Notes: generated by a model not told the origin, from the sequence alone. Positions 1 to 7,323 are shown, counted from the first letter of the stretch. The stretch: 12,671 nt of DNA from Lactobacillus sp. (GCA_003482405.1 DMZB01000344.1:1-12671); one strand, 5' to 3'. Program-made: numbers and translations.

Positions 1-875
1 TATCACAACTATTCTACTCTTTGGAGTTTGTTGCCTCTGACTTCAATACCAGTATGGCTGCTGAAAAGGTGCATGTTTCACAGTCGACAATGAGTAAATC
101 AATTTTACATTTCGAAGAATCTGAGCAAGTTCAACTCTTTACTCGCCACGGCAAACGTATTACTGGGCTTACAAACGCTGGTGATACGTTTTACCATGAT
201 GCAAAAAAAGTCATTCGCGATTACGACCATATGATGACACATGTTCATTCAAAGGAAACATTGGCCGGAAAAGTAACTGTCGGAATAGCTTCTGCAGTTC
301 CGGTTTCTCATTTTTCAAGTATTTTACCTAAGTTTCGCTTAGAGCATCCAAACATCAAGATTGAAGTACACGATCAAGGTGGCGAGGTTCTTCAGCAACA
401 GTTGTTACTGGAGAGAATAGATTTAGCTTACGTTGTTGCCCCACTGCGCTATGACTCCCTGGATCGGGTCAACCTCATTACAGATTGTGGCGCAATCGTT
501 TTTAACCCCGAATTGATTAACGTGAATACTAGTATCACACTCAAGGAACTCTCAAAGCTCCCAATGGTGCTTCTAAGCACAACATTTACCATTCGAGATC
601 AACTTGATACTTTGTTTGGATATGAGCATGTCTCTCCAAATGTCATCATGGAATCTGCATCAGAAAGTTTCCTTCTGCACGCTTGTCGTACACAACCACT
701 AATCACAATTTTGCCTAGAGCAATTTTAAAGGGCTATCAAACATCAGGACTGTCAGTAATTCCATTGAAGCAATTAAACTGGGAACTTTTATCAACAAAA
801 TCCAAAAAGAACGATAATCCCCTTGTCGATGAAGTCAGGAAAATCTTCGACGCAGAAATAAAGGAAATCGGATAG
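1..875 (+). CDS. LysR-family transcriptional regulator, 5' end outside window
   Basis: DNA-binding transcriptional regulator of the LysR family. The open frame already runs at base 3 (reading SQLFYSLEFVASDF...), which is the usual start of the LysR winged helix, so the start codon and a few residues lie upstream of the window; the TTG at 21 is not the real start. The helix-turn-helix is seen at visible residues about 18-38 (AAEKVHVSQSTMSKSI, with the recognition helix SQSTMSKSI). The rest matches the LysR periplasmic-binding-like effector domain, with the typical start GKVTVGIASAVPVSHFSSILPKFRLEHP. About 290 residues are visible, near the family norm. It is followed by its own terminator and then a promoter for a carrier and a dehydrogenase on the same strand, which it probably controls. 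The effector cannot be told from sequence. The gene is AT-rich, like the two genes after it. Confidence 0.93.
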   Translation, partial: SQLFYSLEFVASDFNTSMAAEKVHVSQSTMSKSILHFEESEQVQLFTRHGKRITGLTNAGDTFYHDAKKVIRDYDHMMTHVHSKETLAGKVTVGIASAVPVSHFSSILPKFRLEHPNIKIEVHDQGGEVLQQQLLLERIDLAYVVAPLRYDSLDRVNLITDCGAIVFNPELINVNTSITLKELSKLPMVLLSTTFTIRDQLDTLFGYEHVSPNVIMESASESFLLHACRTQPLITILPRAILKGYQTSGLSVIPLKQLNWELLSTKSKKNDNPLVDEVRKIFDAEIKEIG

Positions 876-934
876 CTTGATATATTATTTTTCGATGTTC
901 TTTATGCCAAATAGTAATAACAATAACATAATTT

Positions 935-988
935 AACCCTATCTTGTCGTGTATTCATGTATTTTCTACGTCACGATAGGTTGTTTTT
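935..988 (+). terminator. Rho-independent terminator of the LysR gene
   Basis: Inverted repeat AACC(C)TATC at 935-943 against GATAGGTT at 975-982, with one bulged C and a few extra possible GTG/CAC pairs inside, followed by the T-rich run TTGTTTTTTT. It separates the LysR transcript from the promoter at 1015-1043. The loop is long, so efficiency is uncertain. Confidence 0.6.
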
Positions 989-1014
989 TTACATTTTAAT
1001 AATTTTTTCACATG

Positions 1015-1043
1015 TTGAAATCCACTTTTCTACTCGCTATGAT
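1015..1043 (+). promoter_or_regulatory. Promoter for the MFS carrier/dehydrogenase unit
   Basis: TTGAAA (1015-1020), a 17-base spacer, then TATGAT (1038-1043) is a good sigma-A type promoter. The predicted transcript starts near 1050, leaving a leader of about 55 bases before the ATG at 1105. It lies over the in-frame ATG at 1012, which rules that codon out as the translation start. The AT-rich stretch upstream (988-1015) would be a natural place for LysR binding, but I could not pick one clear T-N11-A site. Confidence 0.7.
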
Positions 1044-1091
1044 TCATCTCGAAAAGAATGATACGACCATATACACATTAATCTTAATATT

Positions 1092-1095
1092 GGAG
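1092..1095 (+). promoter_or_regulatory. Ribosome binding site that fixes the MFS start
   Basis: GGAG at 1092-1095 lies 9 bases before the ATG at 1105 and directly abuts the ATG at 1096. Only the 1105 start has workable spacing, and the protein then begins MRKIHYGWW, the normal start for this carrier type. Confidence 0.7.
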
Positions 1096-1104
1096 ATGAA
1101 AATC

Positions 1105-2367
1105 ATGCGTAAAATTCATTATGGTTGGTGGATTTTTCTTAGCACCTGCGTCATTTCATTAGTTGGTTTCGGCATGGTCGTCGATACCATCGGATTATTT
1201 TTCGATCCGGTTAGTGCCTCATTTCATATTTCACGCGCTGGGGTTTCCTTAATGGTCACTTTCCAAAACATTGCCTGTGCAATCACTTTATTATTTGCTG
1301 GCAAATTGATGGAAAAAGTTAACATTCGCTGGCTATTAACTATTTGTTTTTCAATCATTGGTCTAGGCTTCATTAGTTTGGCCTTCGCACATAACATTAT
1401 CCAGTTCTATATCGTCTGGACAATCATTGGCATCATGCAACCATTTGCCTTAACTTTATCAATTCCTGTTTTATTGGGAAATTGGTTTCAAAAGTATTTG
1501 GGCACTGTGATGGGAATTGCGTTAGGTTTGTCAGCCATTGGTGGATCACTATTTAACCCCATTATTAGTTCAGTAATTACAAGCAGTGGCTGGCGTGCAG
1601 GCTGGATTTTAGAAGGTGCAATTACACTGATTGCTATTTTGCCCTTCACAATTTTCGTTGTTCGCTACAAACCCACGGGAAACACTAAACCTTTTGGATA
1701 TTCTGAAGAAAATGCTAATCAAACCAGTACAACAAGTTTTGAAGGATTGTCGTTTAAGCAAGCCCTTCGAACTCCGATGTTTTATCTGATTAGTTTTGCT
1801 ATGATTGCTCTTCAGTGGGTAGCCGGATTGGTGCAGCACGTCTCTCCTTATATTGTCAGCATTAATTTGCCTCTCACACTCGGTGCGACAGTTGTTTCAG
1901 GAATTATGCTTGGAGCAGCTGCAGGCAAAGTAAGTATCGGCTGGTGTCTAGACCACTTCAATAATAGAGCCGTCATTATTTTGTACTCCATTTTTGGTAT
2001 AGTTGGATGGCTAAGCCTAATAGTAGTCCGCGCGTCTGGATTATTAGTCGCGGCAGGTTTCGTTCTTGGTTTGGGGCAAGGCATCATGTTGGTTTCCCTG
2101 CCCTACTTTATTCGAAAACAGTTTGGACCAAAAGACTACAACAATATTTTGTCAATTATCTCAATGTTTGGTAATTTTTCGACTGCTATCGCCGTTTCAG
2201 TTAACGGTAGAATTTTTGACATCACTCGATCATACAATATTCCGCTCATGACTAATGGTGTTCTTTACGTATTGGGTGGAGGTGCTGTAGTTTTATCAAT
2301 TGTTCTATCCAGTCGATACATTAAAAAACTAAATAATAACGGTAATGACACACAAAAGAATTTTTAA
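1105..2367 (+). CDS. MFS transporter, oxalate/formate antiporter or monocarboxylate type
   Basis: Inner-membrane carrier of the major facilitator superfamily, 420 residues. The opening KIHYGWWIFLSTCVISLVGFGMVVDTIGLFFDPV is typical of the OFA/monocarboxylate branch, which moves small carboxylates. About 12 hydrophobic segments are visible in two sets of six, split by a hydrophilic loop at residues about 188-222. The start at 1105 is chosen from the ribosome binding site and the promoter; an upstream in-frame ATG at 1012 would add 31 poorly fitting residues and lies inside the promoter. The next gene begins within about 20 bases of the stop, so the two are co-transcribed, and the carrier probably brings in the substrate of that dehydrogenase. 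The substrate is inferred only at the level of a small organic acid. Base composition is low in GC (20 of 60 at 1321-1380). Confidence 0.9.
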   Translation: MRKIHYGWWIFLSTCVISLVGFGMVVDTIGLFFDPVSASFHISRAGVSLMVTFQNIACAITLLFAGKLMEKVNIRWLLTICFSIIGLGFISLAFAHNIIQFYIVWTIIGIMQPFALTLSIPVLLGNWFQKYLGTVMGIALGLSAIGGSLFNPIISSVITSSGWRAGWILEGAITLIAILPFTIFVVRYKPTGNTKPFGYSEENANQTSTTSFEGLSFKQALRTPMFYLISFAMIALQWVAGLVQHVSPYIVSINLPLTLGATVVSGIMLGAAAGKVSIGWCLDHFNNRAVIILYSIFGIVGWLSLIVVRASGLLVAAGFVLGLGQGIMLVSLPYFIRKQFGPKDYNNILSIISMFGNFSTAIAVSVNGRIFDITRSYNIPLMTNGVLYVLGGGAVVLSIVLSSRYIKKLNNNGNDTQKNF

Positions 2368-2381
2368 TGATGGGAGTAAAT

Positions 2382-3329
2382 ATGATGGATCTATCTAAAA
2401 TTAAAACGATCGGCAACATTGGTGCAGGAACTATGGGTCACGCCATTGCATTACAATTTGCTATGCATGGTTACAATGTTAACGTATTAGATACTAGCCA
2501 AAAGGCACTAGAGGTTGGACAAAGGCACATAAAAAGTGATATTGAAACATTCACAAATGCCGGTATCTTGTCAGAGTCTGCCGAACAAATTTTAAACCGC
2601 TTGAGTTTTACCACGGACTATAAAACCGCTCTCGCTAACGCAGATTTTGTTATAGAATCGGTTGTTGAAAAGATGTCTGTCAAAAAAATAGTTTGGCAAG
2701 AAGCCGAAAAGTACGTTGCAGATAACACTATTTTAGCTACAAACACTTCCGGATTGAGTCCTTCTGAAATTCAAACAGTACTCAAGAAACCAGATCGATT
2801 TGTTGTTGCTCATTTCTGGAATCCAGCACAGCTAATGCCACTTGTTGAAGTTGTTCCAGGGCATAAAACAAGTCAAAGCACAATCGATACAACAGTGCAT
2901 TTGATGAATCATATTGACAAACATGCGGTTGCTCTAAATAAAGAATCCTTAGGGTTCGTTGGAAATAGAATCCAATTGGCTGTGTTACGAGAAGCCTTCC
3001 ATATTGTTGACGAGGGCATTGCTTCTCCAGAAGCCGTGGACGACATTATTAAATATAGTCTTGGACGTCGTTGGAGCTTGGTAGGTCCAATTGCTAGTGC
3101 TGACCTGGGTGGACTCGACGTGTTTAGTAATATCAGTTCGTACCTGTACGCAGATTTATCTTCCGAACAGGGAACGGACCCAACACTCAATAAAATGGTC
3201 AGTGAAAATAAATTAGGACTTAAAACCGGTTCAGGATTTTTCACCTGGGACGGTGACGCCGGTAAAAACATTGTGAAAGAGCGCGATGAATCACTACTAA
3301 AGTTGTTAAAAGCTGATTTAGAAAAATAG
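2382..3329 (+). CDS. 3-hydroxyacyl-CoA dehydrogenase family protein
   Basis: Soluble NAD-dependent L-3-hydroxyacyl dehydrogenase of the HCDH/lambda-crystallin superfamily, 315 residues. The Rossmann motif GAGTMG is at residues 14-19 and an acidic residue ends beta-2 (VLD, D37), which favours NAD over NADP. The family's catalytic set is present: S123 in NTSGLS, H144 and E156 in HFWNPAQLMPLVEVV, and N195 in GFVGNR. A C-terminal HCDH domain follows, ending LGLKTGSGFFTW. GGAG at 2373-2376 serves ATG 2382 (spacing 5) or 2385 (spacing 8); the earlier ATG at 2367 overlaps the carrier stop and has no binding site. No thiolase, crotonase or CoA ligase lies nearby, so beta-oxidation is doubtful. Relatives that oxidise free hydroxy acids (gulonate, carnitine) make a small imported hydroxy acid an equally good substrate guess. 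Confidence 0.88.
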   Translation: MMDLSKIKTIGNIGAGTMGHAIALQFAMHGYNVNVLDTSQKALEVGQRHIKSDIETFTNAGILSESAEQILNRLSFTTDYKTALANADFVIESVVEKMSVKKIVWQEAEKYVADNTILATNTSGLSPSEIQTVLKKPDRFVVAHFWNPAQLMPLVEVVPGHKTSQSTIDTTVHLMNHIDKHAVALNKESLGFVGNRIQLAVLREAFHIVDEGIASPEAVDDIIKYSLGRRWSLVGPIASADLGGLDVFSNISSYLYADLSSEQGTDPTLNKMVSENKLGLKTGSGFFTWDGDAGKNIVKERDESLLKLLKADLEK

Positions 3330-3339
3330 TTGTGAGCGC

Positions 3340-3383
3340 AAGAAGGCTGTATTTTGACTGGGTGGTCAAAATACAGCCTTCTT
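3340..3383. terminator. 19-bp perfect hairpin between convergent genes
   Basis: The arms at 3340-3358 and 3365-3383 are perfect reverse complements over 19 bp (core AGAAGGCTGTATTTTGAC) around the 6-base loop TGGGTG. It follows the dehydrogenase stop by 10 bases and lies downstream of the leftward 2-hydroxyacid dehydrogenase too, so it can serve both directions. The T-tract is poor on both sides (TAGTTT on +), so it may act as much as a 3'-end stabiliser. Bases 3384-3483 hold no other recognisable feature. Confidence 0.7.
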
Positions 3384-3483
3384 AGTTTCAAACAACGTTT
3401 TCGCTTATCATCAGTAAAAAATAAACGCGTTAAATGCAATGCTAATTAATTGAAATCAAATTTGTTTTTTGGGGGATGGTCTC

Positions 3484-4422
3484 TTACAGCCTCTCCACCG
3501 CCCATTTCGGCGTTTCGCCATTCAGCACTCGGACGACTTCGCTCGCTGAGTCGACGGCCATTCGGGCCATACATTCGGCTGTGTTCGAGGCAATGTGTGG
3601 TGTGAGCAGGACATTGTCGAGTTGGTAGAATTCGCTGGTAAGTGGCAGTGGTTCTTCATTGAACACGTCCAAGGCGGCACCACGAATATCCTTGTTCTTT
3701 AGTGCGGCAAGCAGGTCATCTTGTTGCACGAGTGCGCCACGGCCCAAATTGATCAGCACTGCCGAATTTTTCATTTCGGCGAATTCAGCCTTGCCAATCC
3801 CTTGTTTGTTGGCGTCGGTCACGGCCATGTGCAGCGTGACGACGTCGGCCTCGCGAAGCAACGTGTCCCGGTCAACGATGGTGCCCAATTCGGAGGATTT
3901 TACAAACGGATCGTAAATTAGGATATCCATGTCCAGTGCGCTGGCCTTCTTAGCCACCATTCGGCCGATACGACCAAAACCCATGATACCCAGCTTCTTA
4001 CCTGCGAGGTCGAAACCTTTGTGTTCGCTTGGATAGCCAAAGTTGCCCTGACGCATTTGCGCTGAATCATTCGTCAGATTCTTAGATAAGTCCAAAATCT
4101 CGGCCAATGTTGTTTCGGCAACGGTGGCTGCGTTAGCTGTTGGTGTGATGGTCACCCACACGTTCTTATTTTTCATAAAGTCGACGTCCACGTTATCATA
4201 GCCGACACCATGGCGGGCGAGTACCTTTAAGTTTGGCAAACTTGCGACTGCCGCATTATCAAACGGCTCAGTCATTAACACTACACCATCGACATCTGGT
4301 GCCTGTGCCACAATCGTTTCAGACTTTGTGTCTGGCAATTCCACAACATCCATCCCGTGTTCACGTAAATAATCTTTACCTGCCTGTGATAAATTTGCAG
4401 GAATTGCGACTTTTTTACCCAT
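3484..4422 (-). CDS. D-isomer-specific 2-hydroxyacid dehydrogenase
   Basis: Cytoplasmic NAD-dependent oxidoreductase that interconverts 2-keto acids and D-2-hydroxy acids, 312 residues. The nucleotide-binding motif GFGRIG is at residues 148-153 with D171 (IYDP) placed to bind NAD ribose. The catalytic triad is complete: R228 in LGRGALV, E257 in FNEEPLP and H276 in TPHIAS. The fold begins with the catalytic half (ARHGVGYDNVD at 69-80), as in phosphoglycerate and hydroxypyruvate dehydrogenases. No ACT or other regulatory domain follows, so it is not a long-form serine-pathway enzyme. The start has an AGGGTG binding site 7 bases upstream. It is the second gene of an operon behind the KduD-like SDR, 31 bases away. 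Its substrate is probably a sugar-acid or other hydroxy-acid intermediate of the same pathway; serine biosynthesis is less likely given the context. Confidence 0.92.
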   Translation of the reverse strand: MGKKVAIPANLSQAGKDYLREHGMDVVELPDTKSETIVAQAPDVDGVVLMTEPFDNAAVASLPNLKVLARHGVGYDNVDVDFMKNKNVWVTITPTANAATVAETTLAEILDLSKNLTNDSAQMRQGNFGYPSEHKGFDLAGKKLGIMGFGRIGRMVAKKASALDMDILIYDPFVKSSELGTIVDRDTLLREADVVTLHMAVTDANKQGIGKAEFAEMKNSAVLINLGRGALVQQDDLLAALKNKDIRGAALDVFNEEPLPLTSEFYQLDNVLLTPHIASNTAECMARMAVDSASEVVRVLNGETPKWAVERL

Positions 4423-4453
4423 AATTTTTCACCCTACACTTTCTATGTTCGTT

Positions 4454-5236
4454 TTATCTCAACAAATACCCGCCATCAACAGGAATAACCGTCCCGGTGA
4501 TGTAATCTGACGCCGCACTGGCCAGGAAGACCGCTGTTCCCATCAATTCAGACGGATCCGCCCAGTGTCCCGCCGGAATGTGCGCCAGAATTTCGGTATT
4601 GCGGCTTTCATCATTTTGCAATGCCTTGGTCATCGGCGTGTCGATATAACCTGGTGCAATCGCGTTCACCTGAATATTGTCGGGCGCAAGGGCGTCGGCA
4701 TAAGCCTTAGTTAATCCGACTACACCGTGCTTGCTGGCAGTATAAGGAAAGATAAATTTGCCGGCTCTGAACGACTGCATCGAGCCAATATTGATGATCT
4801 TGCCACCCTTTTGTTTGGCCATCACCTTTGCAACGGTGTGAGACAAGAAGTAGACTGCGTTCAAATTTAGCGCGATCACGGCGTTCCAGTCTGCATCCTT
4901 ATAGTCAGCCCACTTTTCGCGCCGTTGCATCCCCGCGTTATTGACCAAGATATCAATACGGCCAAACGCCTGTACCGCAGCGTCCACAATTGTTTGCGGT
5001 GCTGACGGTTCTGTCACATCGACCTGCACAAAACTAACCTGGCCATCCGCTGATTTTGCCACATCGCGAACCGCATCCCAACCTTTCTCTTCGCGACTGA
5101 CAACAACCACGTTTGCGCCCGATACCAACATCGCCTTGGTGTAGTAGAACCCAAGTCCGGAAGCACCACCAGTGACAATTGCCACTTTATCGTCCAAACG
5201 GAAGCTGTTACTACTAAATTCTTTTTCACTGTTCAT
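4454..5236 (-). CDS. kduD: KduD-like SDR oxidoreductase (2-dehydro-3-deoxy-D-gluconate 5-dehydrogenase type)
   Basis: Cytoplasmic classical short-chain dehydrogenase, 260 residues. TGGASGLG (22-29) binds the cofactor, NNAG is at 99-102, and the catalytic residues are S152 (IGSMQSF), Y165 and K169 (YTASK). The C-terminal half (NAIAPGYIDTPMT..., IPAGHWADPSELMG, FLASAASDYITGTVIPVDGGYLLR) follows the pattern of E. coli KduD closely, as I remember that protein. KduD interconverts the 5-keto and 2-keto forms of 3-deoxygluconate in uronate and pectin breakdown. The start has AAAGGA 8 bases upstream. It leads a leftward operon and faces a LacI-family repressor. Gluconate 5-dehydrogenase or another sugar-acid SDR is the main alternative; no kduI, kdgK or kdgA is in the window to settle it. 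Confidence 0.85.
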   Translation of the reverse strand: MNSEKEFSSNSFRLDDKVAIVTGGASGLGFYYTKAMLVSGANVVVVSREEKGWDAVRDVAKSADGQVSFVQVDVTEPSAPQTIVDAAVQAFGRIDILVNNAGMQRREKWADYKDADWNAVIALNLNAVYFLSHTVAKVMAKQKGGKIINIGSMQSFRAGKFIFPYTASKHGVVGLTKAYADALAPDNIQVNAIAPGYIDTPMTKALQNDESRNTEILAHIPAGHWADPSELMGTAVFLASAASDYITGTVIPVDGGYLLR

Positions 5237-5328
5237 TGATTGATTCCTTTCTATACACTGACTGTTTACTGATAAATGAGCCGATTGAGCATCAGCTGCG
5301 GAATAGCAATTAAGATTATTTTGTTTTT

Positions 5329-5342
5329 GGCAAACGATTACC
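5329..5342. promoter_or_regulatory. LacI-type operator of the kduD-like operon
   Basis: GGCAAACGATTACC is an imperfect palindrome centred on CG, in the style of LacI/GalR operators. It lies at about +10 to +23 of the leftward transcript predicted from the promoter at 5359-5387. It shares GGCAAACG.TTAC with the site at 5500-5513. It only partly matches a CcpA cre site (first and last cre bases differ), so the local repressor is the better candidate. Confidence 0.65.
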
Positions 5343-5358
5343 TAAAACAATTAAACTC

Positions 5359-5387
5359 ATCATAAAATGTCTTTTTGCAAAAGTCAA
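5359..5387 (-). promoter_or_regulatory. Promoter of the kduD-like operon
   Basis: Read leftward: TTGACT (5387-5382), a 17-base spacer, TATGAT (5364-5359). The transcript should start near 5352, giving a leader of about 115 bases before the ATG at 5236. No riboswitch-like fold was recognised in that leader. Confidence 0.7.
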
Positions 5388-5456
5388 ATCACTTAAAAGA
5401 ACAACTTAACCCTGGAATAGTGACATTATCACTTCAACTTGCAACCTCCGTTGTAT

Positions 5457-5486
5457 TTGACAATAAATACGCCAACTGTGTATCAT
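5457..5486 (+). promoter_or_regulatory. Promoter of the LacI-family regulator
   Basis: TTGACA (5457-5462), an 18-base spacer, TATCAT (5481-5486). The start point is predicted near 5493, a few bases before the operator at 5500-5513. It overlaps an in-frame upstream ATG at 5439, which is therefore not the start codon of the regulator. Confidence 0.65.
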
Positions 5487-5499
5487 GTAATCAAGTTTA

Positions 5500-5513
5500 G
5501 GCAAACGGTTACT
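5500..5513. promoter_or_regulatory. LacI-type operator in the regulator's own leader
   Basis: GGCAAACGGTTACT matches the site at 5329-5342 at 12 of 14 positions. It sits at about +8 to +21 of the regulator transcript, the right place for autorepression by blocking RNA polymerase. Confidence 0.62.
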
Positions 5514-5537
5514 CAATCAAGTTTTCAAGGAGCCAAC

Positions 5538-6545
5538 ATGAAGAAAAATATTACAATTAGTGAAATTGCAGCCATCACCGGCGTTTCGACCGCAACGGTA
5601 TCGCGATTCTTAAATGGTCATTTTGAACGAATGTCTGCGGCGACCAAAACAAAAGTGCAGGACGCAATCACACAAAATAATTATCACGTGAACCGCCAAG
5701 CACAATCGCTCAAAATTAAGGCCACACATCTTGTTGGCATGGTTGTCGCCGATGTGACGAATATTTTTTCTTCGATTCTGTTCAAAGGCTCCGACGAAGT
5801 TTTTGAAGCGTTTGGCTATCAGATTCTGTTGATGAACTCCGATAATTCAAAAGACCGGGAACGTCAGCAATTAAAAAAATTATTAGACCTACAGGTTGAT
5901 GGCATCATTTTGCAACCAATCAGCGAAGACACGGCGGACTATACATTTATCAAAGACGCCGGCATCCCTACTATCGTCGTAGATCGTGCCATGCAACCTC
6001 AGATTTGGCCGCTCGTCACGACTGATAATCACGCTTATTCAAAGTTATTAACGCAACTATTATTGCGCATGGAGTATCAACAAATTGTGGTGATTAGCGA
6101 AACTCTAACCGGCAATTCAGTGCGAACGGCGCGATTCCAAGGTGTTAAGGACGCTGTGACTGATTCTTCAGTGGTGGTCAGCTTTGTCGCGACCTCCGCC
6201 GGGATGACTAATGAAGCGTTATATGCCAAACTCATCGCAGCAACGGATAACTTCAAGCTCAAAACTGCTATCTATGCTCTAAAAGGGACCGTCTTAATTC
6301 AGGTTCGGACCATGCTAACAAAATTTCACGTTCATGTGCCTAATGATGTGGGTTTAGTGGCGTTTGACGATTGGAATATTGCAGAATTAATGGAGCCGCA
6401 GATCACGACCATTCAGCAGAATCCTAATGAGATGGGGGCACAATCGGCCAAGCAACTGCTAGCAAGTTTAAATTCTGACAACCAAACATCAGCTTCGGTC
6501 ACCTTAGTTGACAGTGATTTGAAGATGCGTCAATCGCTGAAATAA
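5538..6545 (+). CDS. LacI/GalR-family transcriptional regulator (KdgR-like by context)
   Basis: DNA-binding repressor of the LacI family, 335 residues, the normal length. The helix-turn-helix is at residues about 6-27 (ISEIAAITGVSTATVSRFLNG), followed by the hinge helix region (NRQAQSLK, 52-59) and a periplasmic-binding-like sugar domain that opens HLVGMVVADVTNIFSSILFKG. A late GLVAFDDWNIAELMEPQITTIQQ block is typical of the family. ATG 5538 is chosen because AAGGAG lies 5 bases upstream and the protein then starts MKKNITISEIA; an earlier ATG at 5439 lies upstream of the promoter. It is divergent from the KduD-like operon and both promoters carry the same operator, so it probably represses itself and the operon and is released by a pathway intermediate. 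Bacillus KdgR responds to 2-keto-3-deoxygluconate; whether this one does is inference. Confidence 0.92.
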   Translation: MKKNITISEIAAITGVSTATVSRFLNGHFERMSAATKTKVQDAITQNNYHVNRQAQSLKIKATHLVGMVVADVTNIFSSILFKGSDEVFEAFGYQILLMNSDNSKDRERQQLKKLLDLQVDGIILQPISEDTADYTFIKDAGIPTIVVDRAMQPQIWPLVTTDNHAYSKLLTQLLLRMEYQQIVVISETLTGNSVRTARFQGVKDAVTDSSVVVSFVATSAGMTNEALYAKLIAATDNFKLKTAIYALKGTVLIQVRTMLTKFHVHVPNDVGLVAFDDWNIAELMEPQITTIQQNPNEMGAQSAKQLLASLNSDNQTSASVTLVDSDLKMRQSLK

Positions 6546-6639
6546 TTGCTCATTTTTGATACTCAATCCAAGCAATTTTGGTCCTCTATGAGTAAACTAG
6601 CGCTATTAAATCTCAGCCAAATTCAAGGGGTCAGAACTT

Positions 6640-7323
6640 ATGAAGCAACCACAGCAACCAATTTATGAAACATTATTAACCGGAATGCTCCTCGCTGGCG
6701 TCGGCGGTTATCTAGATGCGTATACCTACATTTTCCACGATGAAGTATTTTCAAGTCTTCAATCTGGGAATGTAATTTTACTCGGATTGAATCTGGCGAA
6801 CGGACACTTTACTCAAGCATTAGCATATGTAGCACCGATTTTATGTTTCACATTAGGCGCCGGACTAGCCAATTTAATCGAACAGTTTTTCCACCGACCC
6901 GGTGCCGTCATTTGGCAGGAATTGAGTATTTTAGCGGAACTGTTAGGTATCTTAGCAATCGATTTGCTTGTTGGCCTTTTGCCTGGCGCGGTTGTTACCA
7001 GCGTCCTATCGCTATTTGCAGCCTTTCAAGTACACACCTTCCGTGTCATGAACAACCATCCTTACAACACCACCATGACAACCGGAAACTTGCGGACCGT
7101 TGGTGCTGCACTACTAAATTTGGTCTTCAGGCGCGGTAAAAAAGTGACAAATAAAATTCTATTTCGTGACAGTTTCTGGGTTGCGGCGAGTTTCGGTATC
7201 GGTGCCTTTCTTTCAACACGTTTAACCCGCGTCTTTGGCACCCAATCATTACTTGGCAGCGTACTTACCCTGATCGTTGTTCTCACCTTGATGGTTTGGG
7301 ACCAACAACGCGGTCGTGCTTAA
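6640..7323 (+). CDS. DUF1275 (YoaK-family) integral membrane protein
   Basis: Predicted inner-membrane protein of 227 residues in the DUF1275 family, whose function is not established. Family signatures are visible: GGYLDAYTY at residues 22-30, LQSGN at 40-44 and NTTMTTGNLR at 143-152. Five or six hydrophobic helices can be seen, with a short basic loop (FRRGKKVTNKILFRD) at about 163-177. The start has AAGGGG about 9 bases upstream. No convincing promoter lies in the 94 bases after the LacI-type gene; a weak AATTGCT/AGCAATT hairpin at 6544-6577 has little T-tract, so readthrough from the regulator is possible. No functional link to its neighbours can be shown. Confidence 0.88.
   Translation: MKQPQQPIYETLLTGMLLAGVGGYLDAYTYIFHDEVFSSLQSGNVILLGLNLANGHFTQALAYVAPILCFTLGAGLANLIEQFFHRPGAVIWQELSILAELLGILAIDLLVGLLPGAVVTSVLSLFAAFQVHTFRVMNNHPYNTTMTTGNLRTVGAALLNLVFRRGKKVTNKILFRDSFWVAASFGIGAFLSTRLTRVFGTQSLLGSVLTLIVVLTLMVWDQQRGRA

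Noticed and set aside
1012..1104. ATG at 1012 as start of the MFS carrier
   Set aside because: It lies inside the promoter (TTGAAA 1015, TATGAT 1038), so it would not be on the transcript, and the added residues do not resemble the family.
3393..3410. cre-like sequence around AACGTTTTCG between convergent genes
   Set aside because: It lies downstream of both genes where a CcpA site would have no promoter to act on, and it matches the consensus only in part.
2909..3439. Long leftward open frame opposite the hydroxyacyl dehydrogenase gene
   Set aside because: It has no start context, no recognisable domain, and runs through the 3340-3383 hairpin; it is a shadow of the real gene on the + strand.
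3660..3916. Rightward open frames within the 2-hydroxyacid dehydrogenase gene
   Set aside because: They are antisense to a gene with a full catalytic triad and have no ribosome binding site or motif.
5329..5342. Operator at 5329-5342 as a CcpA cre site
   Set aside because: The outer T and A of the cre consensus are missing, and the same motif recurs in the promoter of the adjacent LacI-type gene, which is the simpler explanation; dual use is not excluded.
6544..6577. AATTGCT/AGCAATT hairpin after the LacI-type gene as a terminator
   Set aside because: Only 7 bp with a 20-base loop and followed by TTGG rather than a T-run; too weak to list as a feature.
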